Assembly: GCF_029269835.1 (NCBI RefSeq) | Contig: NZ_JARJBB010000020.1 | Location: forward strand, 38,731-102,730 | Source of the DNA: Streptomyces tropicalis | GTDB taxonomy: Bacteria; Actinomycetota; Actinomycetes; Streptomycetales; Streptomycetaceae | Length of the DNA: 64,000 nucleotides | Reading direction: 5' to 3' | Shown: piece by piece, positions 49,598-61,500 of the stretch | How positions within the stretch are numbered: the stretch's first letter is position 1 | Layout: every line of letters begins with the position of its first letter | The notes under the pieces: model-generated | Seen by the model: the letters and a program-made list of their open reading frames with translations, nothing else | Database searches by the model: none | What the model was told of the DNA's origin: nothing | Program-made: the position numbers and the translations under genes

Positions 49598-51022
49598 TCA
49601 GGCGGGGGTCATCAGCAGCGGCCGGGCGCGTTCGCGCAGCTCCACCACGCGCGGCTCGTCGCCGTACGGCTCCAGCCGGTGCAGGAGGTCCTTGACGTAC
49701 TCCGTGGTCCGCGCGGACGAGATCCGCCCGGCGACCTCCACGGCCCGGACGCCCTGCTCGCAGGCGGCGTCCAGGTTCCCCGACTCCAGCTCGGCGACCG
49801 CCGACACCACCAGGCGCAGGCCGTGCGAGCGCACGAACTCCTCCGTCGGCTTCGACAGCGCCTGCTCGGTGAAGCGGCGGACCTGGCGGGGCGCCTTCAG
49901 GTCGCGGTAGCACTCGGCGGCGTCGGCGGCGAACCGGTCGTAGCCGTAGAAGCCGAGCCAGGACGGGTCCTGGTCGCCCTCGCGGGAGCGCTCCAGCCAG
50001 CCCTCGGCCGCCTTGAGCGCGGCGCCGGCCGCCTGGGCGTCCCCCGCGCGGGCGTGCGCGCGGGCCTCGACGAGCCGGAAGAAGCTCATGGTGCGGGCGG
50101 TGGCCAGGCCGCGGTTGCGCTCCAGCGCGGCCTGCGCGAGGTCGACGCCCTCGTCGCCGAAGCCGCGGTAGGTCGCCTGCAGGGACATCGACGCCAGGAC
50201 GTAGCCGCCGAGCGGGACGTCGGCGGCCGCGCGGGCCAGGCGCAGCGCCTGGATGTAGTAGCGCTGGGCGGCCTCCTGCTGGCCGGTGTCGAAGGCCATC
50301 CAGCCCGCCAGGCGGGTCAGCTCCGCGGAGGCGCCGAACAGGGCCCGGCCGACCTCGTCGGAGTAGGAGGCGAGCAGCAGGGGCGCCGCCTCGACCCGCA
50401 GGCACTCCGGCACCATCGACGAACGCCAGTCGCCGCCTCCGTACTTGGAGTCCCAGCGCCTGGCGTCCTCCGCGGCCTCCCGCAGTTTCTGCACGTCGCT
50501 GTGGCCGACTTTGACCGGTGCGCCCGAGTCCTCCGCGGAGGGGGCCTCGCGCGCCACCGAGCTGTCGGCCGGGGTTATCAGCCAGCGTGAGGCGGGCGTC
50601 GCGTAGGCGCTCACCGCGAACGATCCGGCCAGCGACTGCCAGATGCCGCCGGTGCCGGCCCGCCGCCCGGCGAGGTCGAGCCGGTACAGCTCGGTCGCCG
50701 ACCGGACCGCCTGCCCGACGTCCCGCGGGAAGGCGAGGCCGACCTCGGGCGCGGGGTCCGCGTCCGCCAGGCCGATCTCGTGAAGCGGCACCGGGCGGCC
50801 GAGCTTCTGGCCGATCGCGGCCGCGATGAGGTGCGGCGCCGCACCCTGCGGGACCATCCCCTTCGACACCCAGCGCGCCACCGACGTCTTGTCGTAGCGA
50901 AGGGTCAACCCGCGCTGCGCACCGAGGTCGTTGACCCGGCGGGCGAGTCCTGCGTTGCTGATTCCCGCGAGGGCGAGAACGGCGCCGAGTTTTTCGTTCG
51001 GCCCGCGTTGCTCCCTGGACAT
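49598..51022 (-). CDS. TPR-containing regulator of the NsdA/ORF1590 type
   Basis: 474 residues from ATG 51022, which has GAGGGGTGG upstream. The N-terminus (MSREQRGPNEKLGAVLALAGISNAGLARRVNDL, then TSVARWVSKG) is a lambda-repressor-like helix-turn-helix. The rest is a chain of helix pairs (for example AQRYYIQALRLARAAADVPLGGYVLASMSLQA and VEARAHARAGDAQAAGAALKAAEGWL) that read as TPR repeats. This layout is shared by NsdA, a negative regulator of differentiation in Streptomyces, and by the sporulation-linked ORF1590 of S. griseus, which I recall as the orthologue in this position. A role in development or antibiotic control is likely but unproven. Confidence 0.82.
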   Translation of the reverse strand: MSREQRGPNEKLGAVLALAGISNAGLARRVNDLGAQRGLTLRYDKTSVARWVSKGMVPQGAAPHLIAAAIGQKLGRPVPLHEIGLADADPAPEVGLAFPRDVGQAVRSATELYRLDLAGRRAGTGGIWQSLAGSFAVSAYATPASRWLITPADSSVAREAPSAEDSGAPVKVGHSDVQKLREAAEDARRWDSKYGGGDWRSSMVPECLRVEAAPLLLASYSDEVGRALFGASAELTRLAGWMAFDTGQQEAAQRYYIQALRLARAAADVPLGGYVLASMSLQATYRGFGDEGVDLAQAALERNRGLATARTMSFFRLVEARAHARAGDAQAAGAALKAAEGWLERSREGDQDPSWLGFYGYDRFAADAAECYRDLKAPRQVRRFTEQALSKPTEEFVRSHGLRLVVSAVAELESGNLDAACEQGVRAVEVAGRISSARTTEYVKDLLHRLEPYGDEPRVVELRERARPLLMTPA

Positions 51023-51083
51023 GCGCCACCCCTCGACACAGACGGCTGCCGTGCTGGCATAACCGCGCGGCATTCGTAAACCC

Positions 51084-51112
51084 AGCGTAGTTCGCCGGAT
51101 CCCAAGCGTTAA
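51084..51112 (-). promoter_or_regulatory. Putative vegetative promoter of the TPR regulator gene
   Basis: On the minus strand TTAACG (51112-51107), a 17-base spacer and TACGCT (51089-51084) lie about 60 bases before the ATG. Both hexamers are fair matches to the HrdB consensus. Confidence 0.4.
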
Positions 51113-51703
51113 GGGGCATTGTTCCGGATGGCGGGATTGTGGCCCGTACGGAAGTACGGGCCCTGCACGCAGGGTTGCGGCGCGCTCCCGCTGTGTGGCC
51201 GTGCGCCCGGCCGTGCGCTCTTCTCCGGCCATCGGGGGAGCGGTTCCATGGTCGTCGTGGGTCGGCCCGCTGGACTGGATCCAGTGGGCTGGGGGATACC
51301 GCCGCCTCCATCCCCGCGGGCGGCGGAACGGTCCGGGAGGCGAACTCCGCCTCCCGGACTGCAGGTTGCCCATCCCGGGTGCCGGACATGTACGGAGCGT
51401 GGGCACGCCCGACCGACCCGATTCGATTTGGCTGGAAACAACCCCCCGTCTTTCGGCGCCGATTCCCGTCCCCACCACGGGAGTTGACGGCGCTCAGGGG
51501 GTCGGGGGGAGCGCACCGGGGGGCGCATTCACGTCGTAACCGCCGCTCCCGGTGCCGGTGTTCGAGCGGACCCGGGCAGGCGCGCGAGAGCGCACCCGGC
51601 GGGCCGAAGCATGCTCCGCCTCCCCTCCGGCGCGCTTCCTTCGTGGCAGCATGGTGACCCGGTTCGTAGGGTGCACTGGTGTCCACAGCCCGTGGAGGCG
51701 TCG
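51113..51703. other. Divergent spacer with a 9-bp hairpin
   Basis: No gene is convincing in this ~590-base stretch. A perfect hairpin GGCCCGTAC-GGAA-GTACGGGCC lies at 51141-51162. The plus-strand gene at 51704 has GGAGG just upstream but no clear promoter. Confidence 0.4.
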
Positions 51704-53782
51704 ATGCGGTGGTTGGTGGGATGGAGCAGCACCGCCACGGGCGCCGCCGGGACCGGTTCCGCGGGCGCCACCGGCCAGGACGGCGAGACCGTGCACCCGG
51801 TCGGCTCCCAGCTGCTGTGGGGCGACCCCGACCCGCTGTGGGCGGTCGGCGACTGGCGGCCCGACGAGGTCCGCACGATCCGCGCCGACGCGCAGACGCG
51901 GCTCGCGGTCCTCGGCACCTGCGGCGCCACCGACGAGCAGCTGCGGGTCGGTCTGTTCGCCGCGCGCGGCGGAGCGCTGCGCCACCTCACCGCCTGGCCC
52001 GGCAGCTACACGGCCGTCGTCCAGGTCGGCCGCCGCGTCACCGTCTGCGGCGACCTCGCCGGCGCCCGCCCCGTCTTCCACACCCCGTGGGCCGGCGGGA
52101 CCGCCTACGCCACCGCCGCCCTGCCGCTCGCCGACCTCACCGAGGCCAACCTCGACTTCGGCCACCTCGCCGCCCTGCTCGCCGCCCCCGAGGTGCCCGC
52201 CGCCCTGCACGACTCCACGCCCTACGAGGGCGTCCGCCGCGTCCCGCCCGGGCACGCGCTGATCCTGCGCGCCGGGGCCCGCGAGATCGCCGGGTACGAG
52301 CCGGTCGCCTCGCTCGCCGTCGCGGCTCCGCCCGCCGACCCGGACAGCGCCGTCGGCGCCCTGCGGGACGCCCTGGTCGACGCGGTCCGGGCCCGGCTCT
52401 CGGCGCCCCGCCACGTGCCCGACATCGACCCCGGACCGGTGCCCGGCATGGGGCCCGCCGAGCGCCGCGCGGCCCGCGGGATGCCCGTGCCGGGGATCGG
52501 CGCCGACCTGTCCGGCGGCCCGGCCTCCGGCACGCTCGCGCTGCTGGCGGCCGGGCTGCCCGGGATGCCGGGCACTCTCCTGGGCCACGGCACCGGAGCC
52601 GGCGAACGTCTGCTCGCCGTCACCTTCAACGACCTCGCCGTGGGCGGACGCGACGCCGAACTGGAGCGCGCCGGGACCCTCGCGGCCAACCCCCGTCTGC
52701 ACCACGTCGTGGTCACCGGCGGCGAGGAGGTGCTGCCGTACGCCGACCTGGAGGGCCCGCTCACCGACGAGCCGGGACCCTCGCTGGTGGCGGCCGCCCG
52801 GCACCGCGCCCGGCTGGCCTCCGGCAGCGCGGACCACTTCACCGGCCACGGCGCCCGGCAGGTCCTGGACGCCCACCCGGCCCGGCTCGCCGACCTGCTG
52901 ATGGACCGCAAGCGGCGCCACCTGGTCCGGCCCGTCGCCGCGCTCGCCCGGGCCGACGGGTCGGTGATGGTCCCCGCGCGCGTCTACGGGGCGGCCCGGC
53001 GGCTGGCCCGGACGCCGTACCGGGCCGGCCTGGAGGCCCTCGCCGACCGGCTGCTGCAACGGCACTTCGACGAGCCCGGAGGTGCGGTGGGCGCGTCGCT
53101 GGCGGCGCTCGCCTGGGGGAGACCCGGGCCGGCGGCGCGCTGGCTGACCGGGGAGGCGCTGGCCGAAGTATCGGTTCGGCTGCAGGGGGCGACGCACCGC
53201 TCCGGGAGCGGGCCGGGACAGCGCCCCGGCGACTACCGCGCACGGGCCGCGCTCACCCGGCACGCAGCCGACCTGCGCGTCCTCGAGCAGGCCGCCGAGA
53301 TCCGCTCCCAGCGCCTGCACACCCCCTTCCTGGACAACCAGGTCGTGCGCGCCTGCCGGGCCCTGCCGGAGGCGCTGCGGGTGCAGCCCGGCGCACGGGC
53401 CGCGATCCTGCGCACCGTCCTGGAGGGCGCCGGGGTCGGCGAGCTGCCGCCCGGCTGGGGCGCCCCCTCGCACGCGCCGGCCGCGGTGGCCGCGCGGGCC
53501 GGTCTGCGGGTGGCCGTGGACCCCCTGATGGACCTGTTCGCGACACCGCTGCTCGCGGAGGCGGGGCTGGTGGAGGCGCGCGTGGTGCGCAAGGCGCTGC
53601 GCGCGGCGGTGGCGGGCGAGCCGCTCCCGCTGGACGGCCTGGCCGACCTGGTGTCGCTCGAACTGTGGCTGCGCCGGCTCCTGTCCCGCCGCGGCACCTG
53701 CTGGACCGGCACCCCCGCCCGGGCCCGCGCGGTCCCGGCCGGCATCGCACCGCAACGGGGGGCGCTGGCCCCGGGGAGGTAG
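51704..53782 (+). CDS. Asparagine-synthase-like protein with degenerate PP-loop
   Basis: 692 residues. The N-terminal ~220 residues look like a glutaminase (Ntn) domain, but the protein starts MRWLVGWSS and has no Cys2 nucleophile. The C-terminal synthetase domain begins near residue 210. The PP-loop, normally SGGxDS, reads DLSGGPASGTLALLAAG, so the conserved Asp is Ala. Further downstream, TPFLDNQVVRACRALPEALRV matches the conserved C-terminal part of asparagine synthases. Homologues with this fold also close lasso peptides or beta-lactams, but no precursor or helper gene is present. Glutamine use is unlikely and ATP chemistry doubtful. ATG 51704 has a GGAGG upstream. Confidence 0.82.
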   Translation: MRWLVGWSSTATGAAGTGSAGATGQDGETVHPVGSQLLWGDPDPLWAVGDWRPDEVRTIRADAQTRLAVLGTCGATDEQLRVGLFAARGGALRHLTAWPGSYTAVVQVGRRVTVCGDLAGARPVFHTPWAGGTAYATAALPLADLTEANLDFGHLAALLAAPEVPAALHDSTPYEGVRRVPPGHALILRAGAREIAGYEPVASLAVAAPPADPDSAVGALRDALVDAVRARLSAPRHVPDIDPGPVPGMGPAERRAARGMPVPGIGADLSGGPASGTLALLAAGLPGMPGTLLGHGTGAGERLLAVTFNDLAVGGRDAELERAGTLAANPRLHHVVVTGGEEVLPYADLEGPLTDEPGPSLVAAARHRARLASGSADHFTGHGARQVLDAHPARLADLLMDRKRRHLVRPVAALARADGSVMVPARVYGAARRLARTPYRAGLEALADRLLQRHFDEPGGAVGASLAALAWGRPGPAARWLTGEALAEVSVRLQGATHRSGSGPGQRPGDYRARAALTRHAADLRVLEQAAEIRSQRLHTPFLDNQVVRACRALPEALRVQPGARAAILRTVLEGAGVGELPPGWGAPSHAPAAVAARAGLRVAVDPLMDLFATPLLAEAGLVEARVVRKALRAAVAGEPLPLDGLADLVSLELWLRRLLSRRGTCWTGTPARARAVPAGIAPQRGALAPGR

Positions 53783-53789
53783 AGAACCG

Positions 53790-53819
53790 GTGCCGGGCGG
53801 CGGGGGAGGCCGCCCGCAC
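53790..53819. terminator. Bidirectional hairpin between convergent genes
   Basis: GTGC-GGGCGGC pairs with GCCGCCC-GCAC with a one-base bulge. It lies between the convergent asparagine-synthase-like and sigma factor genes. Confidence 0.55.
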
Positions 53820-53877
53820 CGCGTCCGCAGCGTCCGGCGCGCCCGGGACCTCCGCGGCACGCCCGGGGGGACAGGCC

Positions 53878-55926
<2,049 letters not shown>

Positions 55927-56125
55927 CGCGGAAAGCCTCCGCTGCCGGCCCAGCCGTCCCGATCATCGGGTCAGCGTGCCACACGGGTACGGGCCGGGAC
56001 GTGGTTGTACGGATCGTCCACTCGTCCGTGGGGAGTTGTCGCGTCCCGATACCGGAGTTCACCCGATCGGGGAATGCCGGCAGGGGCCGGTCCCGGCGGC
56101 CGGGGCACCCCCCGGCCGCCCCGGA

Positions 56126-56905
56126 TCACATCGGCCGCGACCGCAGCCCCTCCAGCAGGATGTCCAGCAGCCGCGCCGACGCCGCCGCCTGCTGCGCCGG
56201 GTCCGGCAGCGAGGGCGCCGCCGTCGCGATCACCAGCAGCACGTCCGACACGGACACGTCCGGGCGCAGCTCACCCGCCGCACGGGCCCGCTCCACGAGC
56301 CGGCCCACGACCTCCAGCAGCTCCGCCGCCCCGGCGTGCTCCTCGGCCCCGCCCACCGCGGGCCCGTCGGGCACCAGCCGCAGCTCGGCCGAGGCCGACT
56401 GGGTGCGCTGCTGCGGCACCCGCGGCTCGGTCCCGGGCGCGGCCTCGTCCGCCACGCCCACCCGCAGCACCTGCGGCGGCAGCAGCCGGCCCGCGCCGGA
56501 CGCCACCGACGTCCGCAGGAAGCGGGACAGCGCCGACCACGGCTCGTCCTCCTGGCCGAGCGCGGCCCGCGCCTGGTCGGTCAGCCGGGCCGTCTCCTCC
56601 TCGGCGATCCGCCGCACCAGCACGTCCTTGCTCGGGAAGCGCCGGTACACCGTGCCGACGCCGACCCGCGCGCGGCGGGCCACGTCCTCCATCGGGGCCC
56701 CGTACCCGAGTTCCCCGAAGACCTCGCGCGCGGCCCGGAGCACGTGCTCGAGGTTGCGCTGCGCGTCCACGCGCAGCGGCGTCGTCCGCGGCCCCTCGCC
56801 GCGCCCGCCGCCCGCGGTCATGCCCATCGCCCCGCCGATGGGCGCGACGGTGGCCGCGGTGGACCACTGAGTGTCCTGAACATGCATAGAACTTCCCCCG
56901 GTCAT
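56126..56905 (-). CDS. TetR-family transcriptional regulator
   Basis: 259 residues from ATG 56905 (GGGGGGAG upstream); ATG 56887 is an alternative with its own purine-rich site. The helix-turn-helix is NLEHVLRAAREVFGELGYGAPMEDVARRARVGVGTVYRRFPSKDVLVRRI (about 78-127), with the usual TVYRRFP core. The remainder is the helical ligand domain with no recognisable specificity. It is divergent from the NADH dehydrogenase gene, with 375 bases between, and may control it. TTGA-N7-TCAA at 57052-57066 in that spacer is a weak operator candidate. Confidence 0.92.
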   Translation of the reverse strand: MTGGSSMHVQDTQWSTAATVAPIGGAMGMTAGGGRGEGPRTTPLRVDAQRNLEHVLRAAREVFGELGYGAPMEDVARRARVGVGTVYRRFPSKDVLVRRIAEEETARLTDQARAALGQEDEPWSALSRFLRTSVASGAGRLLPPQVLRVGVADEAAPGTEPRVPQQRTQSASAELRLVPDGPAVGGAEEHAGAAELLEVVGRLVERARAAGELRPDVSVSDVLLVIATAAPSLPDPAQQAAASARLLDILLEGLRSRPM

Positions 56906-57280
56906 GACGTCTCCCCCCGGAGACTCCCCGTCACTGAATCCGGGGTGCGCCAAGCGGGTCCGTGCCCGGCCGAGCCCGCTCACGAGATCCGGTTCCATCC
57001 CGCGGGCTCCGTCGGCCACATCCCCTACACCCCGTCGACACACGAACATAGTTGAGAGGGAGTCAATTCAGAAGGGGGAGGTTCCGCACAGAGCGCCCCC
57101 CGATCGGAGTACGGGCCGCATACGTCCGGATTGCGCCCCCTTCCGCACCCCGGCTCACACCGGCTGACCTGCGCGCCTGTCCCGCGCCCCGACGATTCGG
57201 CCAACCCCGCCCGGCCCGCCCTCCCGGTCACACAATTCGCCGGGCCTGTGGACAAACGACTGCGCCGGGTGCGTCATGGG
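56906..57280. promoter_or_regulatory. Divergent spacer of TetR regulator and NADH dehydrogenase II
   Basis: No gene. The AT-richer segment at 57040-57090 contains TTGA-GAGGGAG-TCAA (57052-57066) and a purine-rich AAGGGGGAGG. These could be a promoter or operator region. No strong palindrome is present. Confidence 0.35.
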
Positions 57281-58657
57281 GTGGTGAAGGAACGTGCGCG
57301 CATTCTCGTTGTCGGCGGCGGCTACGTCGGGATGTTCACGGCGCTGCGACTCCAGCAGCGGATGAGGCAGGAGCTGCGGCGGGGCGAGGCCGAGATCACC
57401 GTCGTCACGCCCGACCCCTACATGACGTACCAGCCCTTCCTGCCCGAGGCCGCGGCCGGCGCCATCTCGCCGCGCCACGTCGTCGTCCCGCTGCGCCGGG
57501 TGCTGGACCGCTGCCGCATCGTCGTCGGCGAGGCGACGTCCGTCGACCACGCGCGCCGCACCGCGACCGTGACCACCCTCGCCACCGAGGAGGGCGGCGG
57601 CACCGAGACCCTGGCCTACGACGAACTCGTCCTCGCGCCCGGTTCGGTCTCGCGCACCCTGCCCATCCCCGGCCTCGTCGACTACGGCATCGGCTTCAAG
57701 ACCGTCGAGGAGGCCATCGGCCTGCGCAACCACGTCCTGGAGCAGATGGACATCGCCTCCTCCACCCGCGACCCCGCGATCCGCGACGCCGCCCTCACCT
57801 TCGTCTTCGTCGGCGGCGGCTACGCGGGGGTGGAGGCCCTCGGCGAACTGGAGGACATGGCCCGCTACGCCGCGCGGTACTACCACAACGTCCGGCCCGA
57901 GGACATGAAGTGGATCCTCGTCGAGGCGTCGGACCGCATCCTGCCCGAGGTCGGCGAGGAGATGGGCCGCTACACGGTCACCGAGCTGCGCCGCCGCAAC
58001 ATCCAGGTCCTCCTCGACACCCGCCTCACCACCTGCGCCGACCGCGTCGCCGTGCTCAGCGACGGCCAGCGGTTCCCCACCCGCACCCTGGTGTGGACCG
58101 CCGGCGTCAAGCCGCACCCGCTGCTCGCCGCCACCGACCTCCCGCGCAACGGGCGGGGCCGGCTCTCCTGCACCGCCCAACTGCGCGTCGACGGCGTGGA
58201 GCACGCCTGGGCCGCGGGCGACGCGGCCGCCGTCCCCGACGTCACCGCCGCCGAGCCCGGCACCGAGACCGCCCCCAACGCCCAGCACGCGGTCCGCCAG
58301 GCCAAGGTGCTCGGCGACAACATCGCCCACGCCCTGCGCGGCGAGCCCCTCGACACGTACGCGCACCGGTACGTCGGCTCGGTCGCCTCCCTGGGGCTGC
58401 ACAAGGGCGTCGCGCAGGTCTACGGCCGCAAACTCAAGGGGTACCCTGCGTGGTTCATGCACCGGGCCTACCACCTCAGCCGGGTGCCGACCTTCAACCG
58501 GAAGGCCCGGGTCCTGGCCGAATGGACGCTGGCAGGACTCTTCAAGCGGGAGATCGTCTCCCTCGGATCGCTGGAACATCCCCGCGCGGAGTTCGAACTG
58601 GCGGCCGGTGGAAAGCATCCTCTCGACCCCCGCATCAACCCGAAGGGGTCGTCCTGA
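57281..58657 (+). CDS. Type II NADH dehydrogenase
   Basis: 458 residues from GTG 57281 (GTG 57284 is next to it; both begin just before KERARILVVGGGYVG). NDH-2 passes electrons from NADH to menaquinone without pumping protons. Two Rossmann motifs are visible: the FAD site ILVVGGGYVGMFTAL and the NADH site FVFVGGGYAGVEALGEL, with the C-terminal FAD segment HAWAAGDAAAVPD. The VTPDPYMTYQPFLPEAAAG segment is typical. There is no predicted membrane helix; binding is peripheral through the C-terminal region. Divergent from a TetR regulator. A longer frame upstream to 57131 is not supported. Confidence 0.92.
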   Translation: MVKERARILVVGGGYVGMFTALRLQQRMRQELRRGEAEITVVTPDPYMTYQPFLPEAAAGAISPRHVVVPLRRVLDRCRIVVGEATSVDHARRTATVTTLATEEGGGTETLAYDELVLAPGSVSRTLPIPGLVDYGIGFKTVEEAIGLRNHVLEQMDIASSTRDPAIRDAALTFVFVGGGYAGVEALGELEDMARYAARYYHNVRPEDMKWILVEASDRILPEVGEEMGRYTVTELRRRNIQVLLDTRLTTCADRVAVLSDGQRFPTRTLVWTAGVKPHPLLAATDLPRNGRGRLSCTAQLRVDGVEHAWAAGDAAAVPDVTAAEPGTETAPNAQHAVRQAKVLGDNIAHALRGEPLDTYAHRYVGSVASLGLHKGVAQVYGRKLKGYPAWFMHRAYHLSRVPTFNRKARVLAEWTLAGLFKREIVSLGSLEHPRAEFELAAGGKHPLDPRINPKGSS

Positions 58658-58892
58658 CCGGACCGAGGAACTCCTGGGGACGCCCCGGCGTCTGACGGAT
58701 GTCGGTGCGGTCCGCCACACTGCCAGACTGGTCCACCACCGTGGGCGGTCGACCATCCGTCCTGGAGCACCCGGCGCTCTCCCCTGTGCTGCACCCCGCG
58801 ACAGCAAGACCGCACGGCCACCGTCCGCGCGGCCCCGGCACCCCCCGGCCGGGCCGGAGCCGGCCCGACACGACGACACGAGGCAAGGATTC

Positions 58893-60590
58893 GTGAACTT
58901 CACGCGCTGGAGCGCCCGGCTCCCCGGAACGCAGCGCCGCGCCGCGGCGCGGACCGATCTCGCGGTCCCCCCGGACCGGCGCGTGGACGGCGCCGTCCCC
59001 GCGGCGCGCGCCGAAGCGCCCTCCGGCACTCCGGGATGCGCTCCCGCCGTCGACGGACTCCCCGCGCGGGAGGTGCTCGACCGCGTCCCCGCCCTCGTCG
59101 CCCTCGTCCACGGCACCGACCACCGCATCGCCTACGTCAACGACGCCTACGCGACGGCGTTCGGCGCCCGCCCCGTCGGCGAACCGGCCCGCGACGCCCT
59201 GCCCGAGCTGCGCGAGCTGGGCCTGCTCCCGCTGCTCGACCAGGTCCTGCGCAGCGGCCGGCCCCGCACCCTGAAGTCCCGCCGCGCACCGGACGGCCGC
59301 TCGTACACCTTCACCTGCACCCCCGTCGCCGGCTCCGGCCACCACGGTGCCCCGCCGCCCGACGGCACCCCCGCCCCGGACGGCCGCGAGGGCTCCGGCG
59401 TGCTGGTCTTCGCCACCGACGTCACCGACCACGCCGAGGCCGCCGAGCGGCTGCGCGCCAGCGAGCGGCGGCAGCGCGAGACCGCCGTCACCCTCCAGCG
59501 CTCGCTGCTGCCGCAGGTCCTGGAGCAGCCGGACGACCTGCGCATCGCCGCGACCTACCAGCCCGGCGGCACCGAGGCCGCGGTCGGCGGCGACTGGTAC
59601 GACGTGATCACACTCGGCGGCGGCCGCACGGCCCTCGTCATCGGCGACGTGATGGGCCGCGGGGTCCGCGCGGCCGCCGTCATGGGCCAGCTGCGCACCG
59701 CCGTCCGCGCCTACGCCCGCCTCGACCTGCCCCCGCACGAGGTCCTCCAGCTCCTCGACGGCCTCGCCACCGAGATCGACGCCAACCAGATCGCCACCTG
59801 CGTCTACGCCATCCACGACCCGAACGAGGGGCGGCTGGTGTACGCCTCCGCCGGGCACCTGCCGATCCTGGTCCGCGACGCCGCCGGCGCCGTGCTGCGC
59901 ACCGACGAGCCCACCGGCCCGCCGCTCGGCACCGGCGGCTGGATCCACACCTCCGGCTCGGTCCCGCTCGGCCCCGGTTCCACCGCCGTCCTCTACACCG
60001 ACGGCCTGGTGGAGCGCCGCGACGAGGACCTCGACGAGGGCATCGCCGCCCTGGAGCGCGCCCTCGCCGGCGCCACCGGCACCCCCCAGGTGGTGTGCGA
60101 CCGCCTGGTCCGCTCGGCCGGGGTCCAGGCGGACCACGACGACGACGTGGCGGTCCTCGTCCTCCAGCACCCGGCCCGCACCGGCCAGGACGGCGAGCTG
60201 TTCCGCAACGCCGCCCTCGAACTGCTCGGCGGAGTCGAGGCGGCCCCCCGCGCGCGGGCCTTCGCCTCCGGCGTCCTCACCAGCTGGCGCTTCGCCCCCG
60301 ACCTGCACGACCTGGGCGTCCTCGCGGCGAGCGAGCTCGTCGCCAACTCCCTGCAGCACGGCACCCCGCCGATGCGCCTGCGCCTGCGGCGCACCGACCG
60401 CCGTCTGATCGTGGAGGTCACCGACGGCGACGACCACCTCCCGCGCCGCCGCCGCGCGGAACCGGGCGACGAGTCCGGCCGCGGCATCGCGATCATCGCC
60501 TCCATCGCGTCGAACTGGGGCTCGCGCCGCACCCCGGGCGGCGGAAAGGCGGTCTGGTGCGAGTTCGCCCTGCCCCGCGCCACGGGGTGA
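58893..60590 (+). CDS. PAS-PP2C-HATPase regulatory phosphatase
   Basis: 565 residues from GTG 58893 (AAGGA upstream). A basic N-terminus (1-50) is followed by a PAS-type sensor (ALVALVHGTDHRIAYVNDAYATAFGARPVGEPARDAL) and a short linker helix (AAERLRASERRQRETAVTLQRSLLP). The SpoIIE/PP2C domain has GGDWYDVITLGGGRTALVIGDVMGRG and VLYTDGLVERRDEDL. The C-terminal HATPase_c domain has an N-box in ELVANSLQHG and a G-box in GRGIAIIASIASNWG. Such proteins in Streptomyces act in partner switching, acting both as anti-sigma-type kinase and as phosphatase. The partner is not visible here. No membrane helix. Confidence 0.92.
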   Translation: MNFTRWSARLPGTQRRAAARTDLAVPPDRRVDGAVPAARAEAPSGTPGCAPAVDGLPAREVLDRVPALVALVHGTDHRIAYVNDAYATAFGARPVGEPARDALPELRELGLLPLLDQVLRSGRPRTLKSRRAPDGRSYTFTCTPVAGSGHHGAPPPDGTPAPDGREGSGVLVFATDVTDHAEAAERLRASERRQRETAVTLQRSLLPQVLEQPDDLRIAATYQPGGTEAAVGGDWYDVITLGGGRTALVIGDVMGRGVRAAAVMGQLRTAVRAYARLDLPPHEVLQLLDGLATEIDANQIATCVYAIHDPNEGRLVYASAGHLPILVRDAAGAVLRTDEPTGPPLGTGGWIHTSGSVPLGPGSTAVLYTDGLVERRDEDLDEGIAALERALAGATGTPQVVCDRLVRSAGVQADHDDDVAVLVLQHPARTGQDGELFRNAALELLGGVEAAPRARAFASGVLTSWRFAPDLHDLGVLAASELVANSLQHGTPPMRLRLRRTDRRLIVEVTDGDDHLPRRRRAEPGDESGRGIAIIASIASNWGSRRTPGGGKAVWCEFALPRATG

Positions 60591-60654
60591 CGCTCCGCCG
60601 CGGCGGGCAGCGCGGCGGCTAGGCGAAGCGGCCCGGCGGTGCTAGTAGCTCAGC

Positions 60655-61470
60655 ATGGCTGACGCATCCGGATTCCCTCTCGGGGGCAGCGCCCCCGAGC
60701 GCTACGAGCAGTACGTCGCGCCGATCGTGGCGCCCTTCGTCACCGCACTCGTGGACGCCGTCGACCTCTACCCCGGTGCCGCGGTGCTCGACCTCGCCTG
60801 CGGCACCGGCTTCGCCGCCCGCGCGGCCGCCGCCCGGGTCGGCCCCTCCGGCCGGGTCTTCGGCACGGACCCCGACGCGGGCAGGCTCAAGGTGGCCGAG
60901 GCCCTCCACCCTCGCCTGTACCCCGACATCGAGTTCACCGTCGCCCCCGCGGACGGCCTGCCCTACCCGGACGCCGGATTCGACGCGGTGCTCTGCCTGC
61001 AGGGCGCCCAGCTGTTCCCCGGCCTCGACGCGGCCCTCGCGGAGGCCGCCCGGGTCACCCGCCCCGGCGGCCGCTTCGCCGCCACGGTCTGGGCCGACCG
61101 CTCGAGGTCCCCCTACTTCGAGGCGCAGTACGAGGTGCTCCGGGAGTACGGCGGCCCGGACGTCGCCGAGGACTTCGCGCGGACCCTGGCCCGCACCGCG
61201 GAACACCTCACCGGTGCCCTCACCGCCGCCGGCTTCCACGACACCGTGAGCCGCGAGATCACCTTCGGCATCACGCTTCCCCCGCTGGAGGGGTTCTCCC
61301 GCGGCCGGCTGTCGGTGGTGCCCTGGGGCCAGGGGATCGTCGAGACCCGGGGCGAGGAGGCCTTGGCCGAGGCGGGCCGCGCCCTCGCCGCCCGGCTCGC
61401 CGACCGCACCGCCCCGGACGGCACGGCGACCCTGCCCTTCAGCGCGATCCTCACCACGGCCGTCCGCTGA
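60655..61470 (+). CDS. Class I SAM-dependent methyltransferase
   Basis: 271 residues. Motif I is AAVLDLACGTGFAARAAAARV (residues ~41-61), motif II around VFGTDPDAGRLKVAE and a later GFDAVLCLQGAQLFPGLDAAL. The C-terminal half has TRPGGRFAATVWAD, the post-motif III region. The fold is UbiE/methyltransferase-11-like. Substrate not assignable. TAGTAG (60643-60648) six bases before ATG 60655, with no ribosome binding site, suggests a leaderless transcript. Confidence 0.9.
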   Translation: MADASGFPLGGSAPERYEQYVAPIVAPFVTALVDAVDLYPGAAVLDLACGTGFAARAAAARVGPSGRVFGTDPDAGRLKVAEALHPRLYPDIEFTVAPADGLPYPDAGFDAVLCLQGAQLFPGLDAALAEAARVTRPGGRFAATVWADRSRSPYFEAQYEVLREYGGPDVAEDFARTLARTAEHLTGALTAAGFHDTVSREITFGITLPPLEGFSRGRLSVVPWGQGIVETRGEEALAEAGRALAARLADRTAPDGTATLPFSAILTTAVR

Positions 61471-61500
61471 CGGACCGGGCACCGGCCGTCCCGGAACGGG

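Noticed and set aside
51704..53782. Lasso-peptide biosynthetic cluster
   Set aside because: No precursor peptide, leader peptidase or RRE-like protein near the asparagine-synthase-like gene.
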